DNA of 49,330 nucleotides from Hymenoscyphus infarciens (Eukaryota > Ascomycota > Leotiomycetes > Helotiales > Helotiaceae). The stretch spans positions 1-49,330 of the forward strand of contig LLCB01000383.1 in assembly GCA_001414345.1 (NCBI GenBank), read 5' to 3'. The position numbers and the translations under genes are program-made. Below the pieces are notes generated by a model, which was not told where the DNA came from, searched no databases, and saw only the letters and a list, made by a program, of their open reading frames with translations. This document shows positions 1-11,083 of this stretch, one piece after another. Position 1 is the stretch's first letter, and each line of letters opens with the position of its first letter.

Positions 1-375
1 GAGAGAGACAGGGGGGGGGGAGGGAGAGAGGGTGAGAGGGCAAGGGAGAGGGGGGGTGAGAGAGGGGGTGAGAGAGAGAGAGAGTAAGAGAGTAAGAGAG
101 TAAGAGAGTAAGAGAGTAAGAGAGTAAGAGAGAGTAAGAGAAAGAGAGGAAGAAGAGATTGTTTACTACTTTAGCTAAACTCCTCTTACCTATACTAGAA
201 AAAACTTTCCTTTAAAATGTTTACTTACTCTCTTACTTTCATACTCTCTCTCTCTCTCTTACTTTCATACCCTCTCTCTCTCTCTCTCTTACTTACTCTC
301 TTACTTTCACGCTCTCTCTCTCTCTCTTACTCTCTCTCTCTTACTCTCTCTCTCTCTCTCTCTCTCTTATTTATC
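1..375. repeat. GA/CT microsatellite block
   Basis: Low-complexity purine-rich and pyrimidine-rich runs of GAGA, TAAGAGAG and CTCTCT type fill most of the first 375 bases. Short unique pieces at about 160-230, read on the minus strand, match the interior of the TA-flanked MITE at 3153-3789. The block is therefore probably a microsatellite expanded inside decayed copies of that element. There is no coding potential. Confidence 0.85.
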
Positions 376-618
376 TAAAAACAATAGAAAGAAGATAATA
401 TAAAAGTTAGATAATAAATAATAAACATTCGATAGTAAGGAGGCGATATTACTACTTTATATCTATGATACTCGTCTTCTTCTCTCTCTCTATTCTTTAA
501 TTAGCTAGTTGCTATAGTTGAGACTATCTAGTTTTAATATAGAGAGAGAGGGGGGAGAGAGAGGGGAGAGAGAGAGAGAGAGAGGGAGAGAGAGAGGGAA
601 TTTAATTAAGAAAGTAAT
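376..618 (+). mobile_element. Partial, decayed copy of the TA-flanked MITE family
   Basis: The sequence follows the interior and right part of the MITE found complete at 3153-3789 and 25009-25629. It shares the stretch with TTATTTATCTA, the GGAGGCGATA segment, and the TTAGCTAGTTGCTATAGTTG segment followed by GA repeats and the start of GGAATTTAA. The right terminus is missing because the 276-bp direct repeat starts at 619. Substitutions are mainly transitions. I see this as an old copy cut by a later insertion; the boundaries are approximate. Confidence 0.6.
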
Positions 619-894
619 TATAATAGCATACTATTCTGGATAGCTAGGAGTATCTGCTATATATAAGGTTTCGGCTACTATTGTCTTATATTATCTATTT
701 TAGGAAGGTTACGTAGGTTCAGGCTTTTATATTAGCCGACGTATAACGTTAGTCGGTTTCAGACCCTTTTATCCGAACCTCTTATATATAGCAGCCTACT
801 CTCCTAGAGTTAGAAGAGGGATAGTTTTTCCTTTTCTTCTGTATTAGTACCTAGTATTTATATACGTTATCCTGTCTCAGACGCACTCCTATAT
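619..894 (+). repeat. 276-bp direct repeat, left copy (LTR-like)
   Basis: This segment is repeated in the same orientation at 2875-3150, with only scattered differences, mostly C/T and G/A. Both copies begin TATAATAGCATACTATTCT and have the same length. Two same-strand copies flanking about 2 kb look like long terminal repeats of a small retroelement. I do not see the usual TG...CA ends, which decay could have erased. It may equally be a simple segmental duplication. Confidence 0.6.
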
Positions 895-2874
895 GCCTCT
901 TCTCTAGTAGTGTGTATTTCGTGCTATTATATAAAAAGGAAAAACTCTTCTTCGCTAGTAATAGCATTTATAATATCTCTTTAAGCTTTTTGTTTCGCTT
1001 TAGGCCTGAATCAGACTATTACGATAATATTCTTAAATAGCTGGGTAATCGGAGACTACCTAGACGGCTAGTAATATTAGGGTTTAGTATTAGTTATAGA
1101 TAGCTGGTAAAAATCGTGTCTTATACGTCATAGGATTTAAATACACTGAGTGTTTAGAATCCTAATAACCCTCTCTATATAGGGACTGCTATATATAGGT
1201 TTGGTAAATAAGTCGACTATTAATAAAAAGTTATCTAGAAGGCTTCTGAATCTGATCTTACCCCCCCCCCCCCCCTAAATCGACATTATCATGTCGAATT
1301 TCTGAGAGACCTTAGGTCTCTCCGAACCTGTTTAGCCACGAGGCGTTGAACTACCTATTCCGCTACGAGGCGTTGAATCCTCTTCTAGGGCCACCCCCCC
1401 TTTCTGAAAGACCTATATTCGTACGCTGAAAAATATAAAAGGTCCTGGAACCGAGACTTTTTAAAAGCGAACGAGATGTGAAAGATAGAGGTATAAAAAC
1501 AAAGGATAAAACGATCGGTTAGACGAGATAGACATAATACTAAGCGAACTTCGAAGTTAAAAACACTCTACCTCTGAACCCTTACTGATCCGACTCTTAT
1601 TCGACCCTCCTTTGCTTTTAAAAAGCCTGAATTTAGACCCCTTTCGCTTATAGGCCCCTGCCCCTAATGCCTGCCCACTACTTCCCTTGAATTAGATACG
1701 AATTAGTTAAAATACGCTTTCTATTAGGATGAAACTTAGAAGTGAGCTCTTAGCTAAGTTATCGCTGTTAATCCTAACTGAATATTATCTGAAAGAGATA
1801 GAAGTGGAATTAGAAGAAGATTACGCTAAAAGAAACTTTTGTCGATTTTAAAAGGTTACTTTTCGAGTACAGCTATACTTGAGGAGATACTAGAATCGGA
1901 AAGGTTGTTTTATATGTGGGATAAGATAAGAACACACCTTAGCTCTGAAACGCGTCTACTGCTCTTATGAGACGCTGGAATTATAACTTCGCTGAGATAG
2001 TGAATAATCTTTAGCTCTCTACGATCCGATAGTAACTCTTTTTTTGAAATCGGAAGATGACGATTAAGTCCTTAAGTACCCCGATTTAGACCTGAATCAC
2101 TGAAGAGAACAAGGTAATACGACAACTTCGGTATTAAGTTTATTTGACTAGCTGGAACTACCTCTTTTGTTGTCTTGAACATTGGACAGTATTCTCAACT
2201 TTGGTAATAACTCTTTTGACTAGCTGGAACCACCTCTTTTATTGTCTCTGGATACTTAGATAATAATTTCAACTTTAATAACTTTAGTAACAACTTCGCC
2301 TTTGAACAGCTGAAACCCTACCGACTCTGATTAGAGTCTTACTTTCTTTAACTTCTAGCCGAGCTGGAAGTCCTTTTTTACTTTTTGAATTCGAATCAGA
2401 TACGAATTAGTACGCTCTCGAAGTAAGCTCTTAACTAAGTTATCACTGCCTCTCAACCAAACGACTTCTAACTCAACTCTAAATTCGCCTTCGACTCTGC
2501 TTTAAACTTTTTCTAATTTTACTTTAAACTTTAAACTTTGAACTTTCTCTGACCTACTAGCTAGATTAGACCATACTCTTTTAGCGAACGCGAATGCTTG
2601 CTTTAATATTAAAGGATTAGAAACGAAGTCTCTCTTTTATAAGCATCTACGAATTAGGTCGTCTACGATTTAGAACCGATATCTCGACATCTCGCTTACG
2701 ACTAATTATGATAAATAAAGCATCTTCGAACTTAGGTTTAGACCTTGATCTACCTTCTCGCTTACAACAAAATCAATAAATACGATAGATGTTATAACAC
2801 TTACACCGTCCTGATTCGATCTTAAATAATAAGATAGATAGACTCGGGGACGAGTCTTTTTCAAGAGAGAGGGA
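895..2874. other. ORF-free interior between the two direct repeats
   Basis: About 2 kb without any usable reading frame, rich in TA dinucleotides and poor in CA, as expected of a RIP-mutated element. It contains a poly-C run (about 1260-1275) and two short perfect stems, CGACAT...ATGTCG at 1281-1296 and GAGAGACC...GGTCTCTC at about 1304-1322. It also has internal near-repeats: the GACTAGCTGGAAC segments near 2150 and 2220, and the TACGAATTAG segments near 1690 and 2400. No reverse transcriptase, integrase or transposase motif is readable. Confidence 0.5.
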
Positions 2875-3150
2875 TATAATAGCATACTATTCTAGATAGC
2901 TAGGAGTACCTACCACATATAAGGTTTCAGCTACTATTATCTTATATTCTCTATTTTAGGAAGGTTACATAGGTTTAGGCTTTTATATTAGCCAACGTAT
3001 AACGTTGGTCGGTTTCGGACCCTTTTATCCGAACCTCTTATATATAGCAGCCTACTCTTCTAGAGTTAGAAGAGGGATAGTTTTTCCTTTTCTTCCGTAT
3101 CTGTGCCTAGTATTTATATACATTATCCTGTCTCGAACACACTCTCATAT
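2875..3150 (+). repeat. 276-bp direct repeat, right copy (LTR-like)
   Basis: This is the partner of the copy at 619-894 in the same orientation. A 61-codon open frame inside it is not supported as a gene. The TA-flanked MITE begins two bases after its right end, so that end may have been the MITE target or may have been cut by it. Confidence 0.6.
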
Positions 3151-3152
3151 TA

Positions 3153-3478
3153 GGGCGTCCTGGATACACCAAAAAGTCGGAATCGACTAAATCGCAAATC
3201 GTAAATCGTAAATTACAAAGTCGAGCTAAAGTAGAACTTAATTATTATATTATCTAAGCCCTTTATTAAGGGGTAGGAGAGTATTTTACTACTTCTTAGT
3301 CTCTCTCTCTCGCTACTCTTTTCTTCTTTAGTATATTATATAAATATAAAAGTATAGAAGAGAGGGAGAGAGGGAGAGAGAGAGAGAGGGGGCGAGAGAG
3401 CGAGGGAGCGAGTAAACATTTCAGTAGAAAGTTTTTCCTAGCGTAGGTAAGGGGAGTTTAGTAAAAGTAGTAAATAAT

Positions 3479-3514
<36 letters not shown>

Positions 3515-3789
3515 TTATTTATCTAGAAATAATAGTAAGGAGACGATAGTAAGAGAGCGATAGTAAGAGAGTAATGTTACTACTATATACGTGATATATA
3601 TTTTATTTTCCCTCTCTATTCTCTAATTAGCTAGTTACTATAGTTAAGACTATCTAATCTAAATATAGAGAGAGGGAATTTAAATTAGAAATTATTCTCT
3701 TTTATACTTATAGAAAGTAACATTTTATGATTTACGATTTCCTATTTACGATTTAGTTAATCCGACTTTTTAGTGTATTTAGGATGCCG
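3153..3789 (+). mobile_element. Tc1/mariner-like MITE, copy 1 (637 bp, TA target duplication)
   Basis: The left end GGGCGTCCTGGATACACC and the right end, read on the minus strand as CGGCATCCTAAATACACT, form terminal inverted repeats. They continue for about 60 bp through the shared AAAAAGTCGG core and the repeated AAATCGTAAA units. The element is flanked on each side by TA (3151-3152 and 3790-3791), the target duplication of Tc1/mariner-type transposases. The interior carries GA and CT microsatellites and no ORF. A near-identical copy lies at 25009-25629. It is non-autonomous; the mobilising transposase is not in this window. Confidence 0.85.
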
Positions 3790-3791
3790 TA

Positions 3792-4554
3792 GTTAGCTTG
3801 TCTCTGTTTAATAGAAACTATTATAAGAATAATTAGTCTATATTTAAAAAGAGACTTTTTATAAGTAGATAAAATAGTAATACTAAGGACTCTTTCTTAA
3901 AAAGAAACTAAAAGTAGTAGTAGTAATAAATAATATCTATTTAATAGAGACTATTTATAAAAGACTTTATTACTAGTATTATAGTTTATGTTAAATAAAG
4001 ACTAAATAGTTTGTATTAAACAGAGACTATCAAATACGCGCCTCCTTAGTTTAAGACCTGAATAGAGTTAGATGTTAACGTTCCGCGTGTCTTAGATAGC
4101 TGATCCTCGGCTAATCGTACATACGTGAGATGCTGTCGTGAAAAAAAAGCTTCATATACATTCTTAACCATGCCCTGTCAGCCCTACAAATGTCTTGCAT
4201 GGCGGGGAACATGCAGAAGAAGTTATTTTACCGTTGTCTTGGATTGCCAAGGTTCAAGTGGGATTTTGACATTTACAGGTTGGGTTCCAATACGACCGTG
4301 TTGACAATGAGGTGTGTAGCACGCCATGACCCTTGTTCCAAAAGCCTGGAATTTGAAAAAAAAGAGGAAGAAGTGGTGGTTGGAATAATGTGTGGATGAG
4401 GATTTTCTAACGATTGGAGTGTATTGTATATTGTACAATAGAGGATATAATTTGAGGTTCTCGAATACAGGAACAGGTACCCTATTTGATAAAATTATCC
4501 CAACTAAAGTCGTCCTCCTTTCATTCGAGATCAGGCAGTTTTTGACCTGAAAGC
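3792..4554. other. Transition from AT-rich repeat DNA to gene-bearing DNA
   Basis: Up to about 4100 the sequence stays AT-rich with TAGTAATA-type runs. After that it becomes ordinary complex sequence that forms the 3' flank of the MFS gene. Short frames on both strands here have no recognisable product. Confidence 0.5.
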
Positions 4555-6766
4555 TCATCGACGAAGTTTATATTGTCTCACCGTCAACGCGATAGCAAGA
4601 GAAATCGAAGCCCAAATCAGTGAAAAGGCTATAATCAAGTCAGCACCCGATATAATCTCAACACCTCACAAGCGGTAACTTACTGAATTCGGCGCGGAAC
4701 CCACCAAGATACCCATTAACAACCAACCGATGCAACTTCCCACTCAACGTATTAACATACCCAATATCCTCAAGCGCTCTATGAGCAATCTATTCACAGT
4801 CATTAGTATCCCATCCCTCCAACCAACAAAAAAGAGCATATGATCGTACCTGAGCACCACCCTCAATCCCCCCAAGATTCCCAAGTAACCCCCTCTTAGT
4901 AAACCATTTGAATACCGTACCAGAGATACTAATTCCAGTAACCGATCCAATACTACTAAACATATACAACCCACTCCCCGCAATAGGAAACTCCTCTTCC
5001 GTAACCGAAGCCGCCAACGCGATAAAAAGTGCGGAGTACGAGGTTCCTAGACCGAAACCGCCACCGAATACGTACAGGGATTCCCAGAAGTTGGTGTGGC
5101 CTTGCCAGCGCAGGATGAGGAGTGTGTAGGCTAGCATTTGGGAGAGGCCGGAGATTATTGTTGGGAGCTTGTATTTTCCATTTCTGTGGGAGGGGTTAGA
5201 ATGATGGTTTGTTGGAAAGGTAGCGAGGGAGGGGGAGCTTACTTTTTGATGTAGATTCCCGTTAGGAGGGCGCCGATTGTGTTTCCTACTACCGCGGAGA
5301 CTAGGTATGAGCCTGCTTTTCCGGGAGAATCGCGTTGAGTGATTTGGAAATAGAGAGGGATCGAGGACATCAACTAAAATCAAGGAATTAATATTTGAAT
5401 GGAAGAGCTGGCAGAAATGAAGACCAACAGTTAATTGTGCGCCTGACTGGAGAGCCAGTATCGAATAACAAGACACAGCATCTCTACGCGTAAGCAACTT
5501 CAACGGGAAGATTGGTTCTTTCGCCCAGTACTTCTCGACGATAACAAAAAGAGCAACCATCAGAACGCCAGCGGATATCGAAATTATTGGCAGCTTATCC
5601 GACCAGGATTTGGCTTTCGCAAAGAAATCAAAGGATAATAGTAATGCTACTATAGATGTAGACAAACAGATGCAACCGAGGAAGTCGATACGTCTGAACT
5701 TTTCCCACTTTGATTGCTCAATGTGAGTTGCATGTTTTGGAAGTTTGAGCTTCCATGCGACCAGAAGGAAGGCAAGGGCGGCAATGGGGCATTGGAAATA
5801 GAAAGACCTACGACACTCGGTTAATTGGGACAGCACTTACTTCTTAGATCGGAGAGGTTAGGAATTGCTTACCATCTCCAGCCAAAGTTTTGTGCGATAT
5901 AACCACCAAGGGGCCCGCCAAGACTACGCCCTGTTGTAGATACTACATTTACATAGCTCCGATAAGAAGCTACCTCTTGTAAGGGCACAAGATCTGGAAG
6001 GCATGTTAGCTTTCATATCTCAGAATTATCGTAGTGATCATGTTTACCCGATATCAGAATCGAAACCAGAGATACCATGCCAGCAGCACCAGTGCCACTA
6101 ATAATCCGTCCGAATATTATTTGTTTCATCGACTGACCAGATCCTCTAGCGCATAATTAGTATTTTGCGCAAAGTGTCCAATTGTGTCAGTGTTACTCAC
6201 GCAATGGCTGACCCAAAGCCGAAGAGAACATAGTTGAGAAGTAAGACCGGTTTACGACCGTAAATATTGCTTAATTTCCCATACTGCAAAATAATCAGTT
6301 AACGTAAACAAGAGGCCATCAGTGAACTCACAATGGGTTGAATCGCACAAGATGCAAGCATAGAAGCTGTAAGAAGCCATCGTCCACTCTCAAGATCATT
6401 GAAATGAGAAGAAATTGTCCCGTAAGTTGCTAAAACCAGAGAACCGTCTGAATTGGAAATGAATGCACCTATTATGACGCATCAATAAGGATTCTAGGGA
6501 TGAGAATTTGAATCTTCATACCGATCAACAAAACTGCAACGATGCCGAATTTCGGTGTAGCACGAGGTGGGTTGGCAACCTCTTCGCTGTCGTCAGATGC
6601 ATCCTCAACATCTGTTGTGTCTCCCGGCTGTCACGTCATTAGTTTTGCGATCACACAGCAGGAATTGCGCAGGAAGGAATGGTACCTTTTTCGAGATAAC
6701 ATCATTATCCGGGAGAAGAGAGGTCGTCTCGTCAACCGTGCAGCTCGAGGTCTGGGATTGAGTCAT
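4555..6766 (-). CDS. MFS transporter, 14-TM drug/basic amino acid type
   Basis: Eleven exons give 549 aa: 6766-6686, 6627-6522, 6468-6332, 6283-6201, 6145-6048, 5993-5873, 5807-5429, 5373-5243, 5183-4850, 4789-4684 and 4628-4555. All phases close and an in-frame stop lies just upstream of the chosen ATG. The N-terminus is acidic and cytosolic. The signature motif QPIYGKLSNIYGRK is at about residues 106-119. Next come FGRIISGTGAAGM, then YRSYVNVVSTTGRSLGG and GPLGGYIAQNFGWRW. A later block, IPLYFQ to GNTIGALLTG, matches the drug:H+ antiporter-2 / vacuolar basic amino acid (Vba) families. It should be a proton-coupled exporter in the plasma or vacuolar membrane; the substrate cannot be read from sequence. 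The gene looks intact despite lying next to repeat-decayed DNA. One donor (GTTGGT, intron 7) is unusual but supported by family continuity. Confidence 0.9.
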
Positions 6767-8228
6767 CTGGGAGATCAATTGATGCTATACACAAAGAAAA
6801 CAATTGCTGGAAGAATGAAAATTCGATGAAAATTCGATGAAAAGATAAGAAAAATTCCATGCACACAGATAAATACAGGCGTCCACCTGGTACAGGGAAG
6901 GGGGAAGGGGGAAGGGGGAAGGGGGAAAAGTGCGACAAAAGCTCCGGGGACTCGGTAAGAGTCATCTTGAGATCTAGAGAAAGTCGCCAGCCACCAGCAG
7001 CCCAGTCGAGTTTTGCTGGGAATGAATTAAAGGTGGGCGGACTTGAATTCCGTCTTGCTTCATGTCGAACGAATGGGGCACAATGGCGGAATGGCCCATA
7101 ACAGGGGGTTTGTCCGGTTTTGCTCCGAGTATATCGCAGAGACCTTTGGATACCAGCATGAAGCGTTTTCCTCTCATTTTCTTGGGCATACGGAGTACGA
7201 GTACATGCTGGACGCTTGATGAGTCCAGCAAGCCGACGCCAATGTGATATGGGATATGGGGATGTATTAGGAAATAATCGAGAATGACGAGATGAGAGCT
7301 TGGCCGCCCGCCGAGAAGTGACAACACCACGTGTAACGATTGTTATATAATTTCTCATATGTGCTCTTATTCTTGAGAGTACTCGAGTAGACTGGAAGAC
7401 GACACCAAAAAGACAAGACCATCCAAAAGCACCACTGCATTCCTGCTTATCAGGCAAGAAGCGGAGTTGCATGTAACCAGGATCACGTGAAGTATAATTC
7501 CTGAGAAAAGAGACTCCGTGGAGATCTTTCCCAGATTGGTAAATCGGTCTTCAGCCTTATAGGTAGAAATTTTTACTCTCCCCACCCCCTCCTGGCGTTA
7601 AATCTAAACCTTCTTTTTTGGTGCAACACCCGCACGATTTTAATTTAATTAGTGGGGGGAGGGGGGGTAGCATGAAGATAGTTGCAATGTACGAGTATAG
7701 CCGAAAGATGAAATGAATTGGAAGAGAAATGTGAAGAAACAAAACACCGGAGGATTCGGGGATGGAACAAGATACCGCCCGTCATAAGAGCTGTAAAACC
7801 AAAGACATATTTCGGCTTCTCGTTCTCGTTATTGAAAAGCCAATTGAAGAGAACTAATTAAGTCTAAGAATACTTGATTGCTGAAGCCTATTATTCACAT
7901 GCGAATTTAAACAAAATTCACCTCACCCATATTCGACTCGTCAGCCACATGTGGCGCTGCTTCCACCAACAATACGTCACCGGTTCTCGCCACGCAATTC
8001 GATATGCAGTTGCCCCTCACGCCAGAAGCTCCTCGCACCTGCCAGAGTGAATTGACTAGCGACGACTACAAAACCAAGTCGACACCTCCATTTTGTTTTC
8101 TCTCATAAACACAAACATACAAGCAAAACCATCTACTGGCAAAACACACCGTACCATACTCGCATACACGAATCTCAACATACCCCGCAAACAAAGACAT
8201 CAACATCAACATCAACATCACCGTCAGC
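6767..8228. promoter_or_regulatory. Divergent upstream region between the MFS and RRM genes
   Basis: This 1.46-kb region lies between two divergently transcribed genes, so it should carry both promoters. It holds a short tandem array of GGGGGAA-type units (about 6896-6928), a poly-G tract near 7655-7670, and a CA-rich pyrimidine leader (8090-8228) before the RRM ATG. Several overlapping frames on both strands show no family signature and I do not call them genes. Confidence 0.5.
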
Positions 8229-9526
8229 ATGTCTGCCAGCACCGTCCACGTCACGAACATTAGTTCGAAGACGAGTGAGAAGGAAGTCAAGGACTTCTTT
8301 TCCTTCTGGTAAGCCAACACCCTCTCCAACACCCTCTTCAACACCCACTTCAACACCACGCCAAAGTCGTTGGAAGCTAACGATCTCTCTGCACAGCGGC
8401 AAAATCACCACCATCGAAATCACGCCCACTGGCGAGACTAAAAAGGCGACGGTCACCTTCGAGAAGGAAACCGCCGCGAAGACCGCTCTCCTCCTAGACA
8501 ACACCGCACTCGGAGCCACTCAAGTCAAGGTTACAGGTGCCAACCCCAGCTCCGGTAGCGACGATGAAGCCTATTCCCACAACGAGAACCGAGACAGCGA
8601 TGAGATCACACAAGAGGAGAAGCCTCGCAGCCGTATTGTTGCCGAGTATCTCGCCCACGGATACGTCATTGGTGACACTGCCGTTCAAAGAGCAATTGAC
8701 CTCGACTCCAAGCACGGTGTTTCCAACAAATTCTTGACCACCATCCAGAACCTCGACTCCAAGTACCACGCCACCGACAAGGCCAAATCCGTCGACCAAT
8801 CATATGGTGTCACCCAAAAGACCAACTCTCTCCTCTCTGGATTGACTTCATACTTTGAGAAGGCTACCAGCACCCCAACAGGAAAGAAGGTCGTCAACTT
8901 TTATACGCAAACATCCCGACAGGTTGCCGACATTCACACCGAAGCCAGACGTTTGGCAGACATCAAGAAGCAGGAGGCAGGTGTGGAGAAGGTTCCGGGT
9001 ACGAATAAAACAACTTGTAAGTGTAGTTCGATTTCTAAGGACTGTCCGTGTGCCGACGGCGCTTGCGCCTGTGTCGGTTGTGAGAAGAGCGATGTCAAGA
9101 AGGTAGAAGGCAGCGCTAAAACGACTTGCAATTGCGGTGGCAATACTGAGATCTGTACGTATTCAAATCTTTCAATTCACCTTGAGTTTTCAATCCTCTT
9201 GGCTCTTTCTTCCTCGAGTCTTCAAGGCTAACTCATTTTTAGGTGCTTGTTCCGCCGGGAAATGCGAATGCAATGCGTGCCCTAAGAAGACCATGTCTCT
9301 ACGACCAGTTGCCGGTACCGACAAAACAGTCTGCGATTGTAAAGGAAGCACCGCCAGCTGCCCGTGTGCTCCAGGCTTGTGTGCTTGTGATTCATGTCCA
9401 AAATCCACGATGAAGCTCAAGCCAGTTGCCGGTACCGATAATACAGTATGCGAGTGCGGAGGAGAGACCAATTCCTGCGCTTGCGAGGCTGGAAAATGTT
9501 CCTGTGGAGATGGATGCGCCAAATAA
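8229..9526 (+). CDS. RRM protein fused to four metallothionein-like cysteine modules (Vip1-like)
   Basis: Three exons (8229-8308, 8397-9154, 9243-9526) encode 373 aa. Residues 1-75 form an RNA recognition motif: RNP2-like VHVTNIS at the start and RNP1-like KKATVTFEKE at about 42-51. A middle region (about 105-220) resembles fungal Vip1-type proteins, with the AEYLAHGYVIGD and TTIQNLDSKY blocks. Residues 234-371 hold 28 cysteines in four modules of spacing C-x-C-x6-C-x-C-x4-C-x-C-x2-C (the last is C-x3-C). They start at C234, C271, C310 and C349 and are joined by KPVAGTDNTV-like linkers. Neurospora copper metallothionein has the same seven-Cys order with slightly shorter spacers. RNA binding plus Cu/Zn/Cd chelation in one polypeptide is inferred. 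Intron 2 splits Cys280 (T|GT). A possible alternative last exon lies at 9641-9762. Confidence 0.88.
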
Positions 9527-9640
9527 GCGACCCAACCTTGACACTCGTTTCTTTGGGCGCCGAGAGAGACTTGTACTATAATATTATTATCGGTTGTTTG
9601 TTTGCTAATTTGTTTGGCTCGCGCCTTGTTTTTCTTGCAG

Positions 9641-9762
9641 CTGCTACCCCTTCTACCACCACAAATCCCGCTAGCGCTAGTTCTGCCCCGCCCCTTGTAC
9701 AAGAATCGGGTGTCACTGGTGATGCGCCAAAAGTTGCTTCGGAAAAGACTCAATATGCTTAA
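9641..9762 (+). other. Possible alternative terminal exon of the RRM-metallothionein gene
   Basis: After a strong acceptor (pyrimidine tract then TTGCAG, ending at 9640) an open frame runs to a TAA at 9760-9762. It encodes a Thr/Ser/Ala/Pro-rich tail ending KVASEKTQYA. The codons look coding-like. To reach it, the spliceosome would have to use a donor just before the TAA at 9524-9526, for example a GT at about 9502. That would replace the end of module four. This may be an alternative isoform, a remnant, or chance. Confidence 0.3.
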
Positions 9763-11083
9763 TCGCGTTTGTTTGGTTTTGTGATCGGAATTTCACAATC
9801 TGCGATGCGATGCGTTGCGTTGCGTAGCGAGTTTTTATGGTTATTTGATGATGATGGATGGGATGGGATGGGAGCGAATTATTCTTATGATGAGATGAAT
9901 ATTGATTGGGTTGGGTTAGGTGGTTGGGTTGATGAGTTCCTGCGCTGAACTGGTTTGGGAAGGTGGTGGGTTCTTTTTTCGTTTGGGCTGGATGGGGATG
10001 GGCTTGACAGGGTGGTACCTATAGTCCGGATGAACTGATCTATATCTTCCTTCATGATGCTTGCTTGCTGGTATCATCGCTTGGCGAGCGGGTGGTTGGC
10101 GGGAATGTGGACAGGGTTTTCTGTTTTCTCAATATAGCGGAAACTTCATAGCAATTCTACAATGTTTTTGTGGATATCCGAGTACTTTGTGATTCGACTG
10201 GGTTGACTGGAGACTTGTGGGTGACCGTATTGATGAACCAGTTGGGAGGGCAAGAATCGTCACTCGCCAAGCAGAACCAGGCAAAACCTCCAATGAACTG
10301 GGGTAAATTAAAATCTTATTCTAAACCTTTGGAACAACTGAAGATGATTTGTTGCAATTGTCTGGGTTGATTTTGAATTGTTCCAGGTGGGTTGGATGAT
10401 TTTCTTGAATTACTCTGGAAAGCTGGGATAATGAGGTAAGCTGGTACCTATGTAGGTCCGAACTGGGAGTACATTCATGGGTTTATTTAGTACGGGTTAC
10501 ACTTGCTTGCTTTCTCAACTTTCCGGAAAGAGACTTGGAAAATGCATTTCGATTATCGTGCATGAGTGGAATACTTGTGGCTGAAAGCCTTCTAGTGTTT
10601 ACATGAAATGAAATCCCCGTCAGTGGTGTTGTCACTGTTGTCACTGTTGCGAGTTATCTGGGGGCGTTGATATTCTCACCCTCTGTTTCTCTAACTTTTT
10701 CTTGGTCGGCGGATAAGCCAGTAAACCAGTAAGATACATTGTGGAGACTTGTGATTACCGAGTCATTTCTTTTCTTTTCTTGAAGATGGGAATTGTAGAT
10801 TCATTGCTACTAATTTTGCCAATGTTGTAAGGTAGAGTTGTAGGATGGAGTGCTACGGTAGACAGCCCAAAAGATTACTTCACAATTCGATTGCTCCAAC
10901 GCCAACACCAGCCCTTTTCCCATTCCCATACATAAAGTCATCATCAAAATTGCTCTCCCAAAGTGTTTCCCGTCCAGCGCACCAAAGTGAAACAAATTCT
11001 ATCGTGTCAAAATCATCAAAATGTCATCCTCCGTCCAGTCCAAGCCCACCAGGACCCCAATGCTAGATAGGCACTTGAGTAAA
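9763..11083. other. Intergenic, convergent 3' flanks
   Basis: This is 1.3 kb between the 3' ends of two converging genes. It contains short direct repeats of TGCGATGCG/TGCGTTGCG type (about 9800-9830), GGATGGGATGGGATGG near 9855, and TTGTCACTG repeats near 10630. No gene or RNA is recognised. Confidence 0.5.

Noticed and set aside
1..375. Telomeric or CRISPR-like array
   Set aside because: The repeats are simple GA/CT microsatellites with no TTAGGG units and no spaced palindromic repeats.
1290..1400. tRNA-like or SINE-like segment (minus strand, with weak A-box and B-box resemblance)
   Set aside because: The B-box match is poor, no cloverleaf can be drawn, and the direct repeat CGAGGCGTTGAA explains most of the apparent structure.
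6732..7472. 246-codon minus-strand frame upstream of the MFS start
   Set aside because: It overlaps the first MFS exon in another frame, has low-complexity composition and no family signature.
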